From: an uncultured Ruminococcus sp.
GTDB taxonomy: Bacteria > Bacillota > Clostridia > Oscillospirales > Acutalibacteraceae
Assembly: GCA_905235715.1 (NCBI GenBank)
Contig: CAJONB010000002.1
Span: 2,783 to 66,782, forward strand
Reading direction: 5' to 3'
Length of the DNA stretch: 64,000 nt
Position numbers and translations under genes: made by a program. A model generated the notes under the pieces. It saw nothing but the letters and a program-made list of their open reading frames with translations. It was not told where the DNA came from and did no database searches. Of the stretch, positions 9,982 through 19,144 are shown in pieces (position 1 is the stretch's first letter; every line of letters begins with the position of its first letter).

Positions 9982-11100
9982 ATGGATATAACCGAGCACA
10001 GAAGAATATCCCTTATCATGTTAGATTTGATTGCTCTTATCGTCGACAATAAAGACGCATCAGATATTGTGCTTGAAGCTTCCGATTTTGATGCGCTATA
10101 TAAGATAGCCACATATAACGGTCTTGGTGCAATAACAGCTTTTGCGTTGAAAAAAGCAGGTTACCGTAATGAATATTTCGACATAATATATGCAAAAGCA
10201 CAAAGAAAGAACATCTTATTTGACAGGGAATATCATTTCTTATGTGAAAAATTGGATGAAGCTGAGATCAGATACCTCCCGCTTAAAGGGATTCTCCTCA
10301 AGCAAATTTACCCTTCTCCCTGTCTGCGCGAGATGACAGATATCGATATTTTTTTTGACAGTTCTCCCGAAAAGGTCAAGTCTGTTATGCTGCAATCAGG
10401 GTATTCGTGTGACCAATATGATAAAACAAATCATGACGTCTACCGGAAGGCTTCCCTTTTCTGCGTAGAAATGCACAGAAGCCTTGTAGATGAATCCTTA
10501 TTTCCGACACTATATCAATACTTTGAAAAGTTAACCTATGCACCTGCCGGGAACAGTTCTTTCCGTATGCAAATGACCAATGAACAGATGTACATTCACC
10601 TTATCTCACATGCCTATATTCATGACACCTTAGCAGGTACGGGGTTGAGGACGCTGCTTGACATTTATCTCTATTTGCAAGCCTATTCTGACCGGATGGA
10701 TATGGATAACATCCGCCGAGAACTGGAGTTAGCCGGATTAAGTGAATATGAAATGTCTTTGCGCAGCCTCTCGGAAAAGCTCTTAAGATATGATACAATG
10801 TCCTCTGAGGAAAAAGAGTTATTGGACTGCTACATTTTTGCGGGAAAGTACGGAAACCAAACAAGGTTCATCCAAAACAGAATAAAGCGCATTATGAGCA
10901 GCAGTGATAAGCCTTCAAAGCTGGCATATATAAGAAAGCGAATTTCTTATAATCAAAAAAATATAGAAATCAGTCCTTTCTATTCCAAGCATCCGGAGTT
11001 GGCTCCGTTATTATATATCACTCGCCCCTTCAATGCGTTATTCACCCGTCCCAAGTCAGTATTATTAGAGCTGAAAGAAATAAAAAAAGCAAATAAATAA
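9982..11100 (+). CDS. Nucleotidyltransferase family protein (NTP_transf_5-like)
   Basis: RYLPLKGILLKQIYPSPCLREMTDIDIFF...VEMHRSL. Confidence 0.75.
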   Translation: MDITEHRRISLIMLDLIALIVDNKDASDIVLEASDFDALYKIATYNGLGAITAFALKKAGYRNEYFDIIYAKAQRKNILFDREYHFLCEKLDEAEIRYLPLKGILLKQIYPSPCLREMTDIDIFFDSSPEKVKSVMLQSGYSCDQYDKTNHDVYRKASLFCVEMHRSLVDESLFPTLYQYFEKLTYAPAGNSSFRMQMTNEQMYIHLISHAYIHDTLAGTGLRTLLDIYLYLQAYSDRMDMDNIRRELELAGLSEYEMSLRSLSEKLLRYDTMSSEEKELLDCYIFAGKYGNQTRFIQNRIKRIMSSSDKPSKLAYIRKRISYNQKNIEISPFYSKHPELAPLLYITRPFNALFTRPKSVLLELKEIKKANK

Positions 11101-11112
11101 TATCCCCGAAAA

Positions 11113-11138
11113 AGCCCTAAGCCGTTCAGCTTAGGGCT
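11113..11138 (+). terminator. Terminator
   Basis: agccctaagc cgttca gcttagggct. Confidence 0.6.
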
Positions 11139-11430
11139 TCATTATATGGTTGTAATTTTAATAATACTAAGACCGCCAACAAAGTATTGCAGAAATCATT
11201 CTCATAAATCCCAGGCAGCTTTCTATCAAGGATTAGTATAAACAATTGTGTTTGGATAAGAGCTGTTTTTTGATTTTTGTCGCTCTGTTGAAAGCAATAA
11301 CGCCTTTTATTCAGCGTTTAACCTGCTCGGGTGTTACACTATCATAGTCAAAGAATAAATCCAGATACGCCGCGTCATAAATACAAAGGTTTTGTGAACC
11401 AAACGCTTCCCACTGCTTGTATGTGTCGAT

Positions 11431-11604
11431 TTACGGCAGCTCGTCTGAATCCACAACTTCAAAGTCAAGCTCCGGCATAACATAGGGAGCGCGAGGCTGC
11501 GCCGCCGGCTCTTCCATGTGCAGCTTCTGACGGTGCATCGTCACCGCGGTCATGATGAAAATTCCGACAATAAAGACACCGGCAGCAATCCCCGTCAAGA
11601 GGAC
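11431..11604 (-). pseudogene. 3' fragment of an unknown membrane protein gene
   Basis: Minus-strand reading VLLTGIAAGVFIVGIFIMTAVTMHRQKLHMEEPAAQPRAPYVMPELDFEVVDSDELP*; no start. Confidence 0.4.
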
Positions 11605-11701
11605 AGAGAAATAATTAAAAGAATATTACAAAGTAATAATTTAGAAGTTCCGCAAATTTTGGCTGGACAAGGGAATTGTCCTTTCAAGGTTTGCGGTATT
11701 T

Positions 11702-11850
11702 TTATGTCGATTTGTAGAGGCAATGTTTCTGCATGGGTGTCAGGACACCGAGGTTGCGCTGCAAGCGATTGAAGTTGTAGTAGCGAATGTAGTTTTCAAT
11801 CATAGCCACTAAGCTATCTCTGCCAGTAAATCGCCTGGGTTTGTTTACAA
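11702..11850 (-). pseudogene. IS3-family (IS150-like) transposase C-terminal remnant
   Basis: Minus-strand reading VNKPRRFTGRDSLVAMIENYIRYYNFNRLQRNLGVLTPMQKHCLYKST*. Confidence 0.75.
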
Positions 11851-11854
11851 TTAA

Positions 11855-12004
11855 GGGCACCTCTGAAAATTTCCGCAGCCCGATAGCACGATATCTTCAC
11901 GCCGCATTTTTATTCAAAAAGACTTGAAATACGTCAGTATTCCTGCGAAAAATTCAGCATAAATCTATGGCACTCTCAGACTACACGAATTTTTAGAGGT
12001 GACC
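11855..12004 (+). mobile_element. 150-bp MITE-like element with 17-bp TIRs and TTAA target duplication
   Basis: TTAA|GGGCACCTCTGAAAATT...AATTTTTAGAGGTGACC|TTAA (15/17 TIR identity). Confidence 0.75.
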
Positions 12005-12163
12005 TTAATAGTTATAGCAAAAAGAAATACAGTTTTTCAATAATAAATCGAAAAAATCGATCGAAATAAAAAAAATTATTGACAAATTTTTTGTAATGAT
12101 ATACTATATTTGTACAATGTATCTTTAGATAAGATACAGAATAAATATTTTTTAAGGAGGAAT

Positions 12164-12739
12164 ATGTCAATGACCTATGAAGAAAGAATCGCCGCTGCTC
12201 AGGCGAAAATGGAAACCCTTAAAACAAAAATGGCTTCTACCGCTGAGAAAGCAAAAGTTGCTCACGCAATGAAAAAAGAAGAGATTGCTGAAGCTATTGA
12301 GGGAATCAACGCTGATCTCGACGAGCTCGATGCTACTATCGCCGAGGATTACGCCGAATACGAAGCGGCTGTCAATGCTCAGATCGATGATGATATTGCC
12401 ACCGTAGAAGGCGACATAGCTGCCGCTAAGGAAAATATCAGAGAGGCAAAAGAGCGTAAGGACAGCAAAATCTACGCACTCAAGCTCAAGGCTCAGATGA
12501 AAGCCGATGTGCTGAAGGAGAAAATCGCCAAGAGACGCGCCGACAGAGATCAGGCTGCGACGGAATGCTACATCCTCGATCTGCTGGATTACGCCGAGTG
12601 CTGTGAGCAAATTGCTTTTGCCGCTGCAATCGAAGCCGACTTGACTCTGCTCGAAGCTGCCGAGGTCGCTGCCGAGTACATTGAAAAGTACGGCGAGAGC
12701 GAGATTGCCGAAGCTCCCGCAGAAGAGGTTGCTGAATGA
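12164..12739 (+). CDS. Acidic coiled-coil hypothetical protein
   Basis: RBS aaggagg; MSMTYEERIAAAQAKMETLKTKMASTAEKAK... heptad-rich; alternative ORF start 12110. Confidence 0.75.
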   Translation: MSMTYEERIAAAQAKMETLKTKMASTAEKAKVAHAMKKEEIAEAIEGINADLDELDATIAEDYAEYEAAVNAQIDDDIATVEGDIAAAKENIREAKERKDSKIYALKLKAQMKADVLKEKIAKRRADRDQAATECYILDLLDYAECCEQIAFAAAIEADLTLLEAAEVAAEYIEKYGESEIAEAPAEEVAE

Positions 12740-12960
12740 TTATTGAAGATTTGAAGGCAGATTTGAGCGAGGCTGCTCAGACCATGCTGAAGGATTTTAT
12801 CGGACAGGCTGTTGAGAAAAAGCTCCAGAAGGAAATGAAAAAAATCACAAAAAAACTTACTGTCAATTTTGTGATCACCGGCGTTGCGCTGCTCGGAGCC
12901 TTTACTCTTATCAATCATTCAGATAAGATTGCCGGTCTGCTGACACAATCAAAAGACTGA
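12736..12960 (+). CDS. Small basic amphipathic/single-TM protein, translationally coupled to previous gene
   Basis: ATGA overlap; MIIEDLKADLSEAAQTMLKDFIGQAVEKKLQKEMKKITKKLTVNFVITGVALLGAFTLI. Confidence 0.7.
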   Translation: MIIEDLKADLSEAAQTMLKDFIGQAVEKKLQKEMKKITKKLTVNFVITGVALLGAFTLINHSDKIAGLLTQSKD

Positions 12961-13014
12961 AATAGAGATTCAATGACGATAAGTTTTGACGCACTTTAAA
13001 GCTAAAAAACATGG

Positions 13015-13239
13015 ATGGTCGGCACCTTCTGGGCTATCGTAATTCTCGTTTATTATTTGCTTGCTGCATTACAACCGATAGATAAACCGATCGGCAAGCT
13101 GTATCCGATCTTCGGCGTTTTGCTGATCATGATGGCGGGCGTTGTCGTTGGCGGCATCCTTTTCTCGGGCGGCAAATATACCATTCCTGAGATTTCCTTA
13201 CAAAATCTTCATCCCGACGGCACCCCGATCTGGTCGTAG
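13015..13239 (+). pseudogene. Carbon starvation protein A (CstA) internal fragment
   Basis: GTFWAIVILVYYLLAALQPIDKPIGKLYPIFGVLLIMMAG...LHPDGTPIW then stop; no N- or C-terminal CstA sequence nearby. Confidence 0.65.
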
Positions 13240-13251
13240 AAGCGCTGTAGG

Positions 13252-13530
13252 GTGGCGCCTCTAATGTCGTTTATGAAATATCCACCGGCGTTCAACACCG
13301 AAACCGGCGCTCCTTATCCCCGGGAAGCAGGCAACGCGGAGAAAGTAACAGCGTATTTTGAGCTCCCAACGGGAAGCTACGATATTATTGTCAGCAAAAC
13401 CGAAGGCAGTAATGTTGACCGGTTGACGTCAACTCACGTTGATATCCCGGATAACGCGCTCACAACAGCGATTAACGTTTACTATGACACCGTCTCTAAT
13501 TCGGTTGATTATGAAACAGTGAATGAATAA
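13252..13530 (+). CDS. Hypothetical protein fragment
   Basis: 92-aa ORF with EKVTAYFELPTGSYDIIVSKTEGSNVDRLTSTHVDIPDNALTTAINVYYDTVS; followed by terminator. Confidence 0.35.
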   Translation: MAPLMSFMKYPPAFNTETGAPYPREAGNAEKVTAYFELPTGSYDIIVSKTEGSNVDRLTSTHVDIPDNALTTAINVYYDTVSNSVDYETVNE

Positions 13531-13546
13531 GATTTGAATAGCTTTG

Positions 13547-13578
13547 CAGCCTGCCCGAAAACGGCAGGCTGTTTTTTT
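13547..13578 (+). terminator. Rho-independent terminator
   Basis: cagcctgcc cgaaaac ggcaggctg ttttttt. Confidence 0.8.
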
Positions 13579-14097
13579 ATTTGATAGGAAACTACAACGA
13601 AGCGTAATAAAATACAAATTGTAAAAATTCATACTATTATCCGATTGAAAAGCAGATAACGATATGTAGATTCCTGTGAATAGTAAGCGTCAGAACAGCC
13701 ACCGATTATTCAATACGGTGGCTGTTTTGGCGGTTACAATAGACTATGTTTTCCACAGAAAGCCCAAGGAGCCGTGAAGAATGAAGCTAATAACTTCATT
13801 TCTTCACAGCCCCATTCCCCCATTCAATGATATAATAATTCTCGCAAAAAAGCGCGATGCACGCCGCCTGGTACAAGCGCGCTTTCAGTAGCGGAAACTG
13901 TCCGTATAGCGGATCCGGGCGGTTGTTCTTTGATTGTCGGCGATTTGAATAATCGTCCCGAATTTGGTTCTTAACTCAATGACATTGCTTGCGGAAAGAG
14001 AGCAGCTGCATCTCTTTTCACTTCTGACTCAGTTCTCCGATTCGTTGATTTCCGCTCTATAAGTCTTGAAAACAAGTGATAAAAGTATTATTATGTT

Positions 14098-15441
14098 ATG
14101 ATGAAAGCAGGTGAAAGCATGAAGAAGATGAAGCTGTTCAGCCTTGCGTGGCCGATATTTATCGAAACAGCGCTGTTTATGCTGTTGGGATTTGTCGATG
14201 TATTCATCCTCAGCAACTATGACGATCTGGCGGCGTCCTCTGTGAATACGGCAAATCAAATCGTATCCATTGTCACCATCGTCTTCAATATCCTGTCTAC
14301 CGCGAGCGCCGTGATGATCTCTCAGTATCTCGGCGCAAAGCAGCGTGAGAGCGCCTCTCAGGTCGCGGCGCTGTCGATTACCATGCAGCTGTTCTTCGGT
14401 ATAGTCGTCAGCGCGGTTTTCCTGCTGTTCAACCGGCCTATACTGCAGCTGATCGGCGCGGATGGACAGCTCCTCGATTATGCGAGTCAGTATCTCTCCA
14501 TCGTCGGCGGCTCTATCTTTCTGCAAGCATTATTAAGCGCCGTATCCGTCATCATCCGCAACCACGGCTTCACTAAGATCACCATGTTCGTATCCCTCGG
14601 GATGAACCTGCTCAATACCTCGATGGATGTGATCCTTGTTCCGCAGATGGGCGTCACGGGCGCGGCGATTGCCACCTGCGTCAGCCGAACGCTCGGCGGG
14701 CTCGTCCTTGCCGTGATTCTCTTCAAAAGAATCGAAAAGCCGTCAATCTTCAAGCTCCTGATTCCTTTCCCGTTCACACAGCTGAAAGCCATGCTGAAGA
14801 TCGGCGTACCATCAGCGATGGAAACCTTCTTCTACAATCTCTCTCAGCTGGTCATCACCTCCATCGTACTCAACTGCCTGACAGAAAACGAGCTGGTCGC
14901 CAAAACCTATGTGCAGAGCATCACGATGCTGTTCTATCTCTGCGCTATGGCAATCGGTCAGGCGTCGCAGATCATGATCGGACATCTGGTCGGCGCGGGA
15001 GAATTGGACGAAGCTTACCGTCAGGGTTATCGCTCTTACTTCGCGGCGCTGCTGATAACCATCATATCCTGTGCGTTCGGCGTACTGCTGCGTGTACAGC
15101 TTGCGGGCATCTTCACCGACAACACGGAGGTCATCGATATCTGCTCTACTATCCTGCTGATGAACTGTATTCTGGAGCTAGGCAGAACTACAAATATCGT
15201 GGTGATTGCTTGTCTGCGCGGTGCGGGAGATGTGTACTTTCCGACCATGTGCGCGATATTCTCCAACTGGCTCTTGAGTGTGCTTGGCTCCTATCTTCTT
15301 GCGGTTGTATGCGGTATGGGCGTCTACGGGATGTGGATTGCCCTCACTGCGGATGAATGTGTCAGAGGCGTCCTGATGCTTCTGCGCTGGAGATCCGGCA
15401 AATGGAGAGGCAAAAGTATAGTGAAAAATCAAACAGTATAA
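14098..15441 (+). CDS. MATE family efflux transporter
   Basis: 12-TM-like 447-aa ORF; LAWPIFIETALFMLLGFVDVFILSNYDD...; GQASQIMIGHLVGAGELDEAYR. Confidence 0.9.
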   Translation: MMKAGESMKKMKLFSLAWPIFIETALFMLLGFVDVFILSNYDDLAASSVNTANQIVSIVTIVFNILSTASAVMISQYLGAKQRESASQVAALSITMQLFFGIVVSAVFLLFNRPILQLIGADGQLLDYASQYLSIVGGSIFLQALLSAVSVIIRNHGFTKITMFVSLGMNLLNTSMDVILVPQMGVTGAAIATCVSRTLGGLVLAVILFKRIEKPSIFKLLIPFPFTQLKAMLKIGVPSAMETFFYNLSQLVITSIVLNCLTENELVAKTYVQSITMLFYLCAMAIGQASQIMIGHLVGAGELDEAYRQGYRSYFAALLITIISCAFGVLLRVQLAGIFTDNTEVIDICSTILLMNCILELGRTTNIVVIACLRGAGDVYFPTMCAIFSNWLLSVLGSYLLAVVCGMGVYGMWIALTADECVRGVLMLLRWRSGKWRGKSIVKNQTV

Positions 15442-15489
15442 TATACACAGTTGTTTTCCTTTATTTGTGTAGCATACATCTTGATAATA

Positions 15490-15651
15490 CCTCTCCCTCA
15501 CGGTAAAGGCGACGTGAAATCCGCTCAGATTGCTGCCGCAATCGGTATCCAACCGTCACGGACGAGAGATTATCTCAGCGAGTTGGTATGCGATGGTATC
15601 GTCATCGCCGAAGGAGCCAATCAGAACAGAGTTTACCGTCTGAAAAAATAA
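15490..15651 (+). pseudogene. Winged-helix C-terminal regulator fragment
   Basis: DVKSAQIAAAIGIQPSRTRDYLSELVCDGIVIAEGANQNRVYRLKK; no N-terminal domain present. Confidence 0.4.
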
Positions 15652-15735
15652 TCATAAATTACAGCAGTACTGTTGAATAAAAGGATTAAGCAGGTGGCGA
15701 TAATATCATCCGCTTGATCTTTTTTTCGTAACTCC

Positions 15736-15763
15736 TTCACAAATGCTCACAAATCGCCTGTGG
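15736..15763. repeat. 28-nt repeat, first copy
   Basis: ttcacaaatgctcacaaatcgcctgtgg. Confidence 0.8.
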
Positions 15764-15894
15764 CACGCTTTTATAGCTGAGGCGAGCTTCCCTTTTGCGA
15801 TTGAAAACCTCACACAAGCGCAAATGGCGTGGAAAGTATGGCGGTACTAACTTCTGCTATTCCCTATCAATCAAAAAAACTGCTTTAATAGTTC

Positions 15895-15921
15895 TCGAAA
15901 AACTATCGTCGAAAAACTATC
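15895..15921. repeat. Two direct 13-nt repeats upstream of the sigma factor
   Basis: tcgaaaaactatc at 15895-15907 and 15909-15921. Confidence 0.6.
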
Positions 15922-16014
15922 ATTCAAAATGAAACCATATCCGGCTTTTCGGCTACTGTATCAGTGAAAGGCTGCCGACTGATTTTTAAGCCGGTGTCGG
16001 GAGGGCGCCTCATC

Positions 16015-16569
16015 ATGCATGATAAGGAAATCATCTCTCTGTACTTTGACAGAGATGAGAGGGCAATTGAATATACCGAGCAGAAGTATCGGGCATATTG
16101 TCGGTCGATTGCAGACAAGGTGCTTCACAATGCTGAGGACGACGAGGAGTGCCTCAACGACGTATGGCTTGTAGTTTGGAACTCTATTCCGCCCAACAAC
16201 CCACCGTCTCTTGCAACTTATATCGGTCGTATCACGCGCAACATCAGCGTTCGCCGTCTAAGGTACATCAACCGAAAGAAGCGCGGCAAAGAACTCACCG
16301 TCTATATCGAGGAGCTGAACGAAGCTGTCCCGACAGAGAACGGTATTGAAGAAGCCCTCGAAAGCCAATCGTTGCGAGAGGTGCTGGAAAGCTTTCTGAA
16401 ATCTCAGAGCAAGCAAAACCGCAACATATTCGTATGTCGATACTACTATCTGGACAGTATCGCCGACATCGCGACCCGCTTCGGAATGACGGAGAATCAG
16501 GTCAAGCTGAGACTGTTCAGGCTGAGAAACAAACTAAAAAACTACTTAGAAAAGGAGGGTGTCGTATGA
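16015..16569 (+). CDS. Sigma-70 family (ECF-like) RNA polymerase sigma factor
   Basis: DEECLNDVWLVVWNSIPPNNPPSLATYIGRITRNISVRRLR (region 2), FVCRYYYLDSIADIATRFGMTENQVKLRLFRLRNKLKNYLEKEG (region 4). Confidence 0.88.
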   Translation: MHDKEIISLYFDRDERAIEYTEQKYRAYCRSIADKVLHNAEDDEECLNDVWLVVWNSIPPNNPPSLATYIGRITRNISVRRLRYINRKKRGKELTVYIEELNEAVPTENGIEEALESQSLREVLESFLKSQSKQNRNIFVCRYYYLDSIADIATRFGMTENQVKLRLFRLRNKLKNYLEKEGVV

Positions 16570-18102
16570 GAGCGGAAGATCTTTTCAACTCCTTTGACGA
16601 GTTGGACGCTGAGCTTTTATACGACGCTCACGCGAGACCTCAACGAAAGCAATATGTCATGCGTCGTATTGCGATCGCCGCATCCTTCGTTCTGCTGATT
16701 GCCGTACCCTTTATCATATACGGGCTGTTCATCGCCCCAACATCCCACATCTATCTCGACAGCCGTGAAAGCATCACGGTTACACTGAATGCCCGCGGTC
16801 GTGTCCTCCGCATAAAGGGGAATACCGACATCCACCCGGAACTGAGCGGAAAACGCTGTGACGAAGCCGTCGGCGAGCTGATAGCCGACATGGTGGAGAA
16901 CGGGAGCATCAACGTGTTGGAGAATACACTGATTATCGGTGCTGATAATCTGTCACAACCCAATCAGGAATCGTTGTTTACAACCACTATGGACGCCGTG
17001 GAGCAATATGACTTTGATGCAGCCGTTATCCAAATCAAATGTCATAGTAACGACAACAGAACAAATCAATCTCCTTCCGTCAGCAGAATGATAGAACTGC
17101 TTTGTAAAAACGACAGTTCACTTGATATGTATAATCTTTCCCGGCTCAGCTCAAACGACTTAGCCATATTATGGGCGGACAGAGATATCTCAGATCCCGA
17201 TATCTTCGTAAACGGAAAAGTCCGGTCACATCGGATTTGAAGCGGCGACAGCAAAGGCGCTCGCCATGAGTTCCTTCAAGCAAGCGGACATCGACGATAT
17301 CCAATTAAGCTACAGCGTCTACCACTACCATTTGATTTATATAGTCACGATAAAGAGCGGGAGTCACTGCGAGGCATATTTCATCAATGCGAATACAGGC
17401 TCAACGGAACAGGCGATAAAAGCGCCTACCGAACGGTTGAAAGAAGAAGTTGACCGTGAGATCAAGTCAGTGGGTGACCCAGCGTCGCCGGAGATGAATG
17501 ATACCTCAGAAACCTCATCAGCTATACAACCTTTTGAGTATTCTGCTTATGTTGAACCGACTGAAACTATTGAAGCCGAGACCCGCCCCTCGCCAACTCA
17601 GAAACCGACAGAAGCCGAAAGTGATGAATATTCTTCCGTTCCGATCACAATGAAGGAGCTTAGCTTCGTGGTGCAGGAGGTTCCAGAAAGCGCAGAACAG
17701 GCTGATTATGAAACCTTGTTCGAGGGGCAGTGCTTCAACAACCGCAACGGAGAAAAGCAGAATACCGGTACTGTCGCATTCTTAACGACATACGCAGCTC
17801 TGCAAAAGTATCTCTCAGATAATGCTTATCCTTACCTTGATAAAGATGGCAACAGTCCTCTAAAAGGTATTGATAAATCTTACTTTAATAATCACAGCAT
17901 CATCGCTGTGTCCGGCGTATTCTCGGACGCGAGCTATTACGCCTGTTTGACCGATATCAAGACGATCGACTCCGGTGTGTATCTGGAGGCAAGTCTCAGC
18001 TACGGCGAAAGCAAGAGCGGTGAGTTTTACTGCCGAGCCTTGACGCTCTACGGCGTCGATAAATACCTTATAACACCAACCGACCATATTATTGTGTATT
18101 AA
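16566..18102 (+). pseudogene. RsgI-like membrane anti-sigma factor, split by a 1-nt frameshift near 17216-17219 (ORF parts 16566-17240 and 17266-18102)
   Basis: ATGA overlap with sigma gene; TM IAIAASFVLLIAVPFIIYGLF; IYLDSRESITVTLNARGRVLRIKG RsgI-type domain; after removing one A the frame continues VNGKSGHIGFEAATAKALAMSSFKQADIDDIQLSYSVYHYHLIYIVTIKSG... (PepSY-like). Confidence 0.7.
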
Positions 18103-18135
18103 AAAATCATGCTTATTTTTCCGGAGAAATAACAC

Positions 18136-19044
18136 ATGAAGAAACAAATATCCTTTCTGCTTGTTTTGACGGTCCTTATATTGAGTTCTGTCATCCCTAT
18201 GCGCGCCGAAGAAGCCTTCTATTTCATCGGTGACGCCGACGTCGACGGATCCGTTACAATCCTCGACGCCACCCGTATCCAGCGTCAGTTAGTTGATCTT
18301 GCCGATGCCGACATACTCAGAAACTATCTCTCCGATGTTGACGGCGATAAAAACGCAACTATCCTCGACGCGACCTGCGTACAGCGTCGCCTCGCGGGCA
18401 TCGAGAACAAGTTCTGTAAAGAGAAGCTTTATACCTGGAGAGCATCCGTAACCAAGGTAGACACTACAGCACTCAGCTCTACTGTTCAGGTTGGAACCAC
18501 TGTAGGTTTTACCGTTGTGATGCCGGAACACGAGCTCATGGATGAATACGAGGTCTATGTCGACAGCCTACTGATAGTAGAGCGTACCGCGCACCGCTTT
18601 TTCAGATACTCCTTTGACAGAGAAGGCAGTTATCGGATATCCGTTGTCGCATATGATCCCTTTGGCGGGACAGACATCTATACGATCGATATGAATGCCG
18701 TGAAAAAATCCGAGCCTCCAATCATCACCTATGCAGCATACAATAATGCTACGAAACAGCTCACGGTCCGCGCGAGCGGAGGTGTCGCTCCCTATGAGTA
18801 TCAATATACCATTCGAAATAATATCGAACCTCCGCCGCCGGGGGCGACTTATACCGCTCAGTTTACCTTTGAGACCGACGAGGACGGTAACTATTATCTG
18901 CTCTGCCGCTACTGTCCCGACAGCACGGTCTTTATCCCGACCTATCTTTTGACCAATACATTATCCTATTACTGCGAGGTACAGGTGCGCGGTGCTGACG
19001 GCGCGGTCTCAGATACCAAACAGGTACAAATCATTTTTAAATAA
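18136..19044 (+). CDS. Secreted protein with N-terminal type I dockerin and Ig-like domains
   Basis: Signal peptide; GDADVDGSVTILDATRIQRQL...DVDGDKNATILDATCVQRRLAG duplicated Ca-binding dockerin repeats. Confidence 0.85.
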   Translation: MKKQISFLLVLTVLILSSVIPMRAEEAFYFIGDADVDGSVTILDATRIQRQLVDLADADILRNYLSDVDGDKNATILDATCVQRRLAGIENKFCKEKLYTWRASVTKVDTTALSSTVQVGTTVGFTVVMPEHELMDEYEVYVDSLLIVERTAHRFFRYSFDREGSYRISVVAYDPFGGTDIYTIDMNAVKKSEPPIITYAAYNNATKQLTVRASGGVAPYEYQYTIRNNIEPPPPGATYTAQFTFETDEDGNYYLLCRYCPDSTVFIPTYLLTNTLSYYCEVQVRGADGAVSDTKQVQIIFK

Positions 19045-19144
19045 TCTGTTATATCTATCGTCATCCATTATTCTGCATTATTCTTCAAGTGCCCGAAGAA
19101 GACTCAGAATGTCAGTATAAAAACAATGAAAAGAGGTAATCAAA

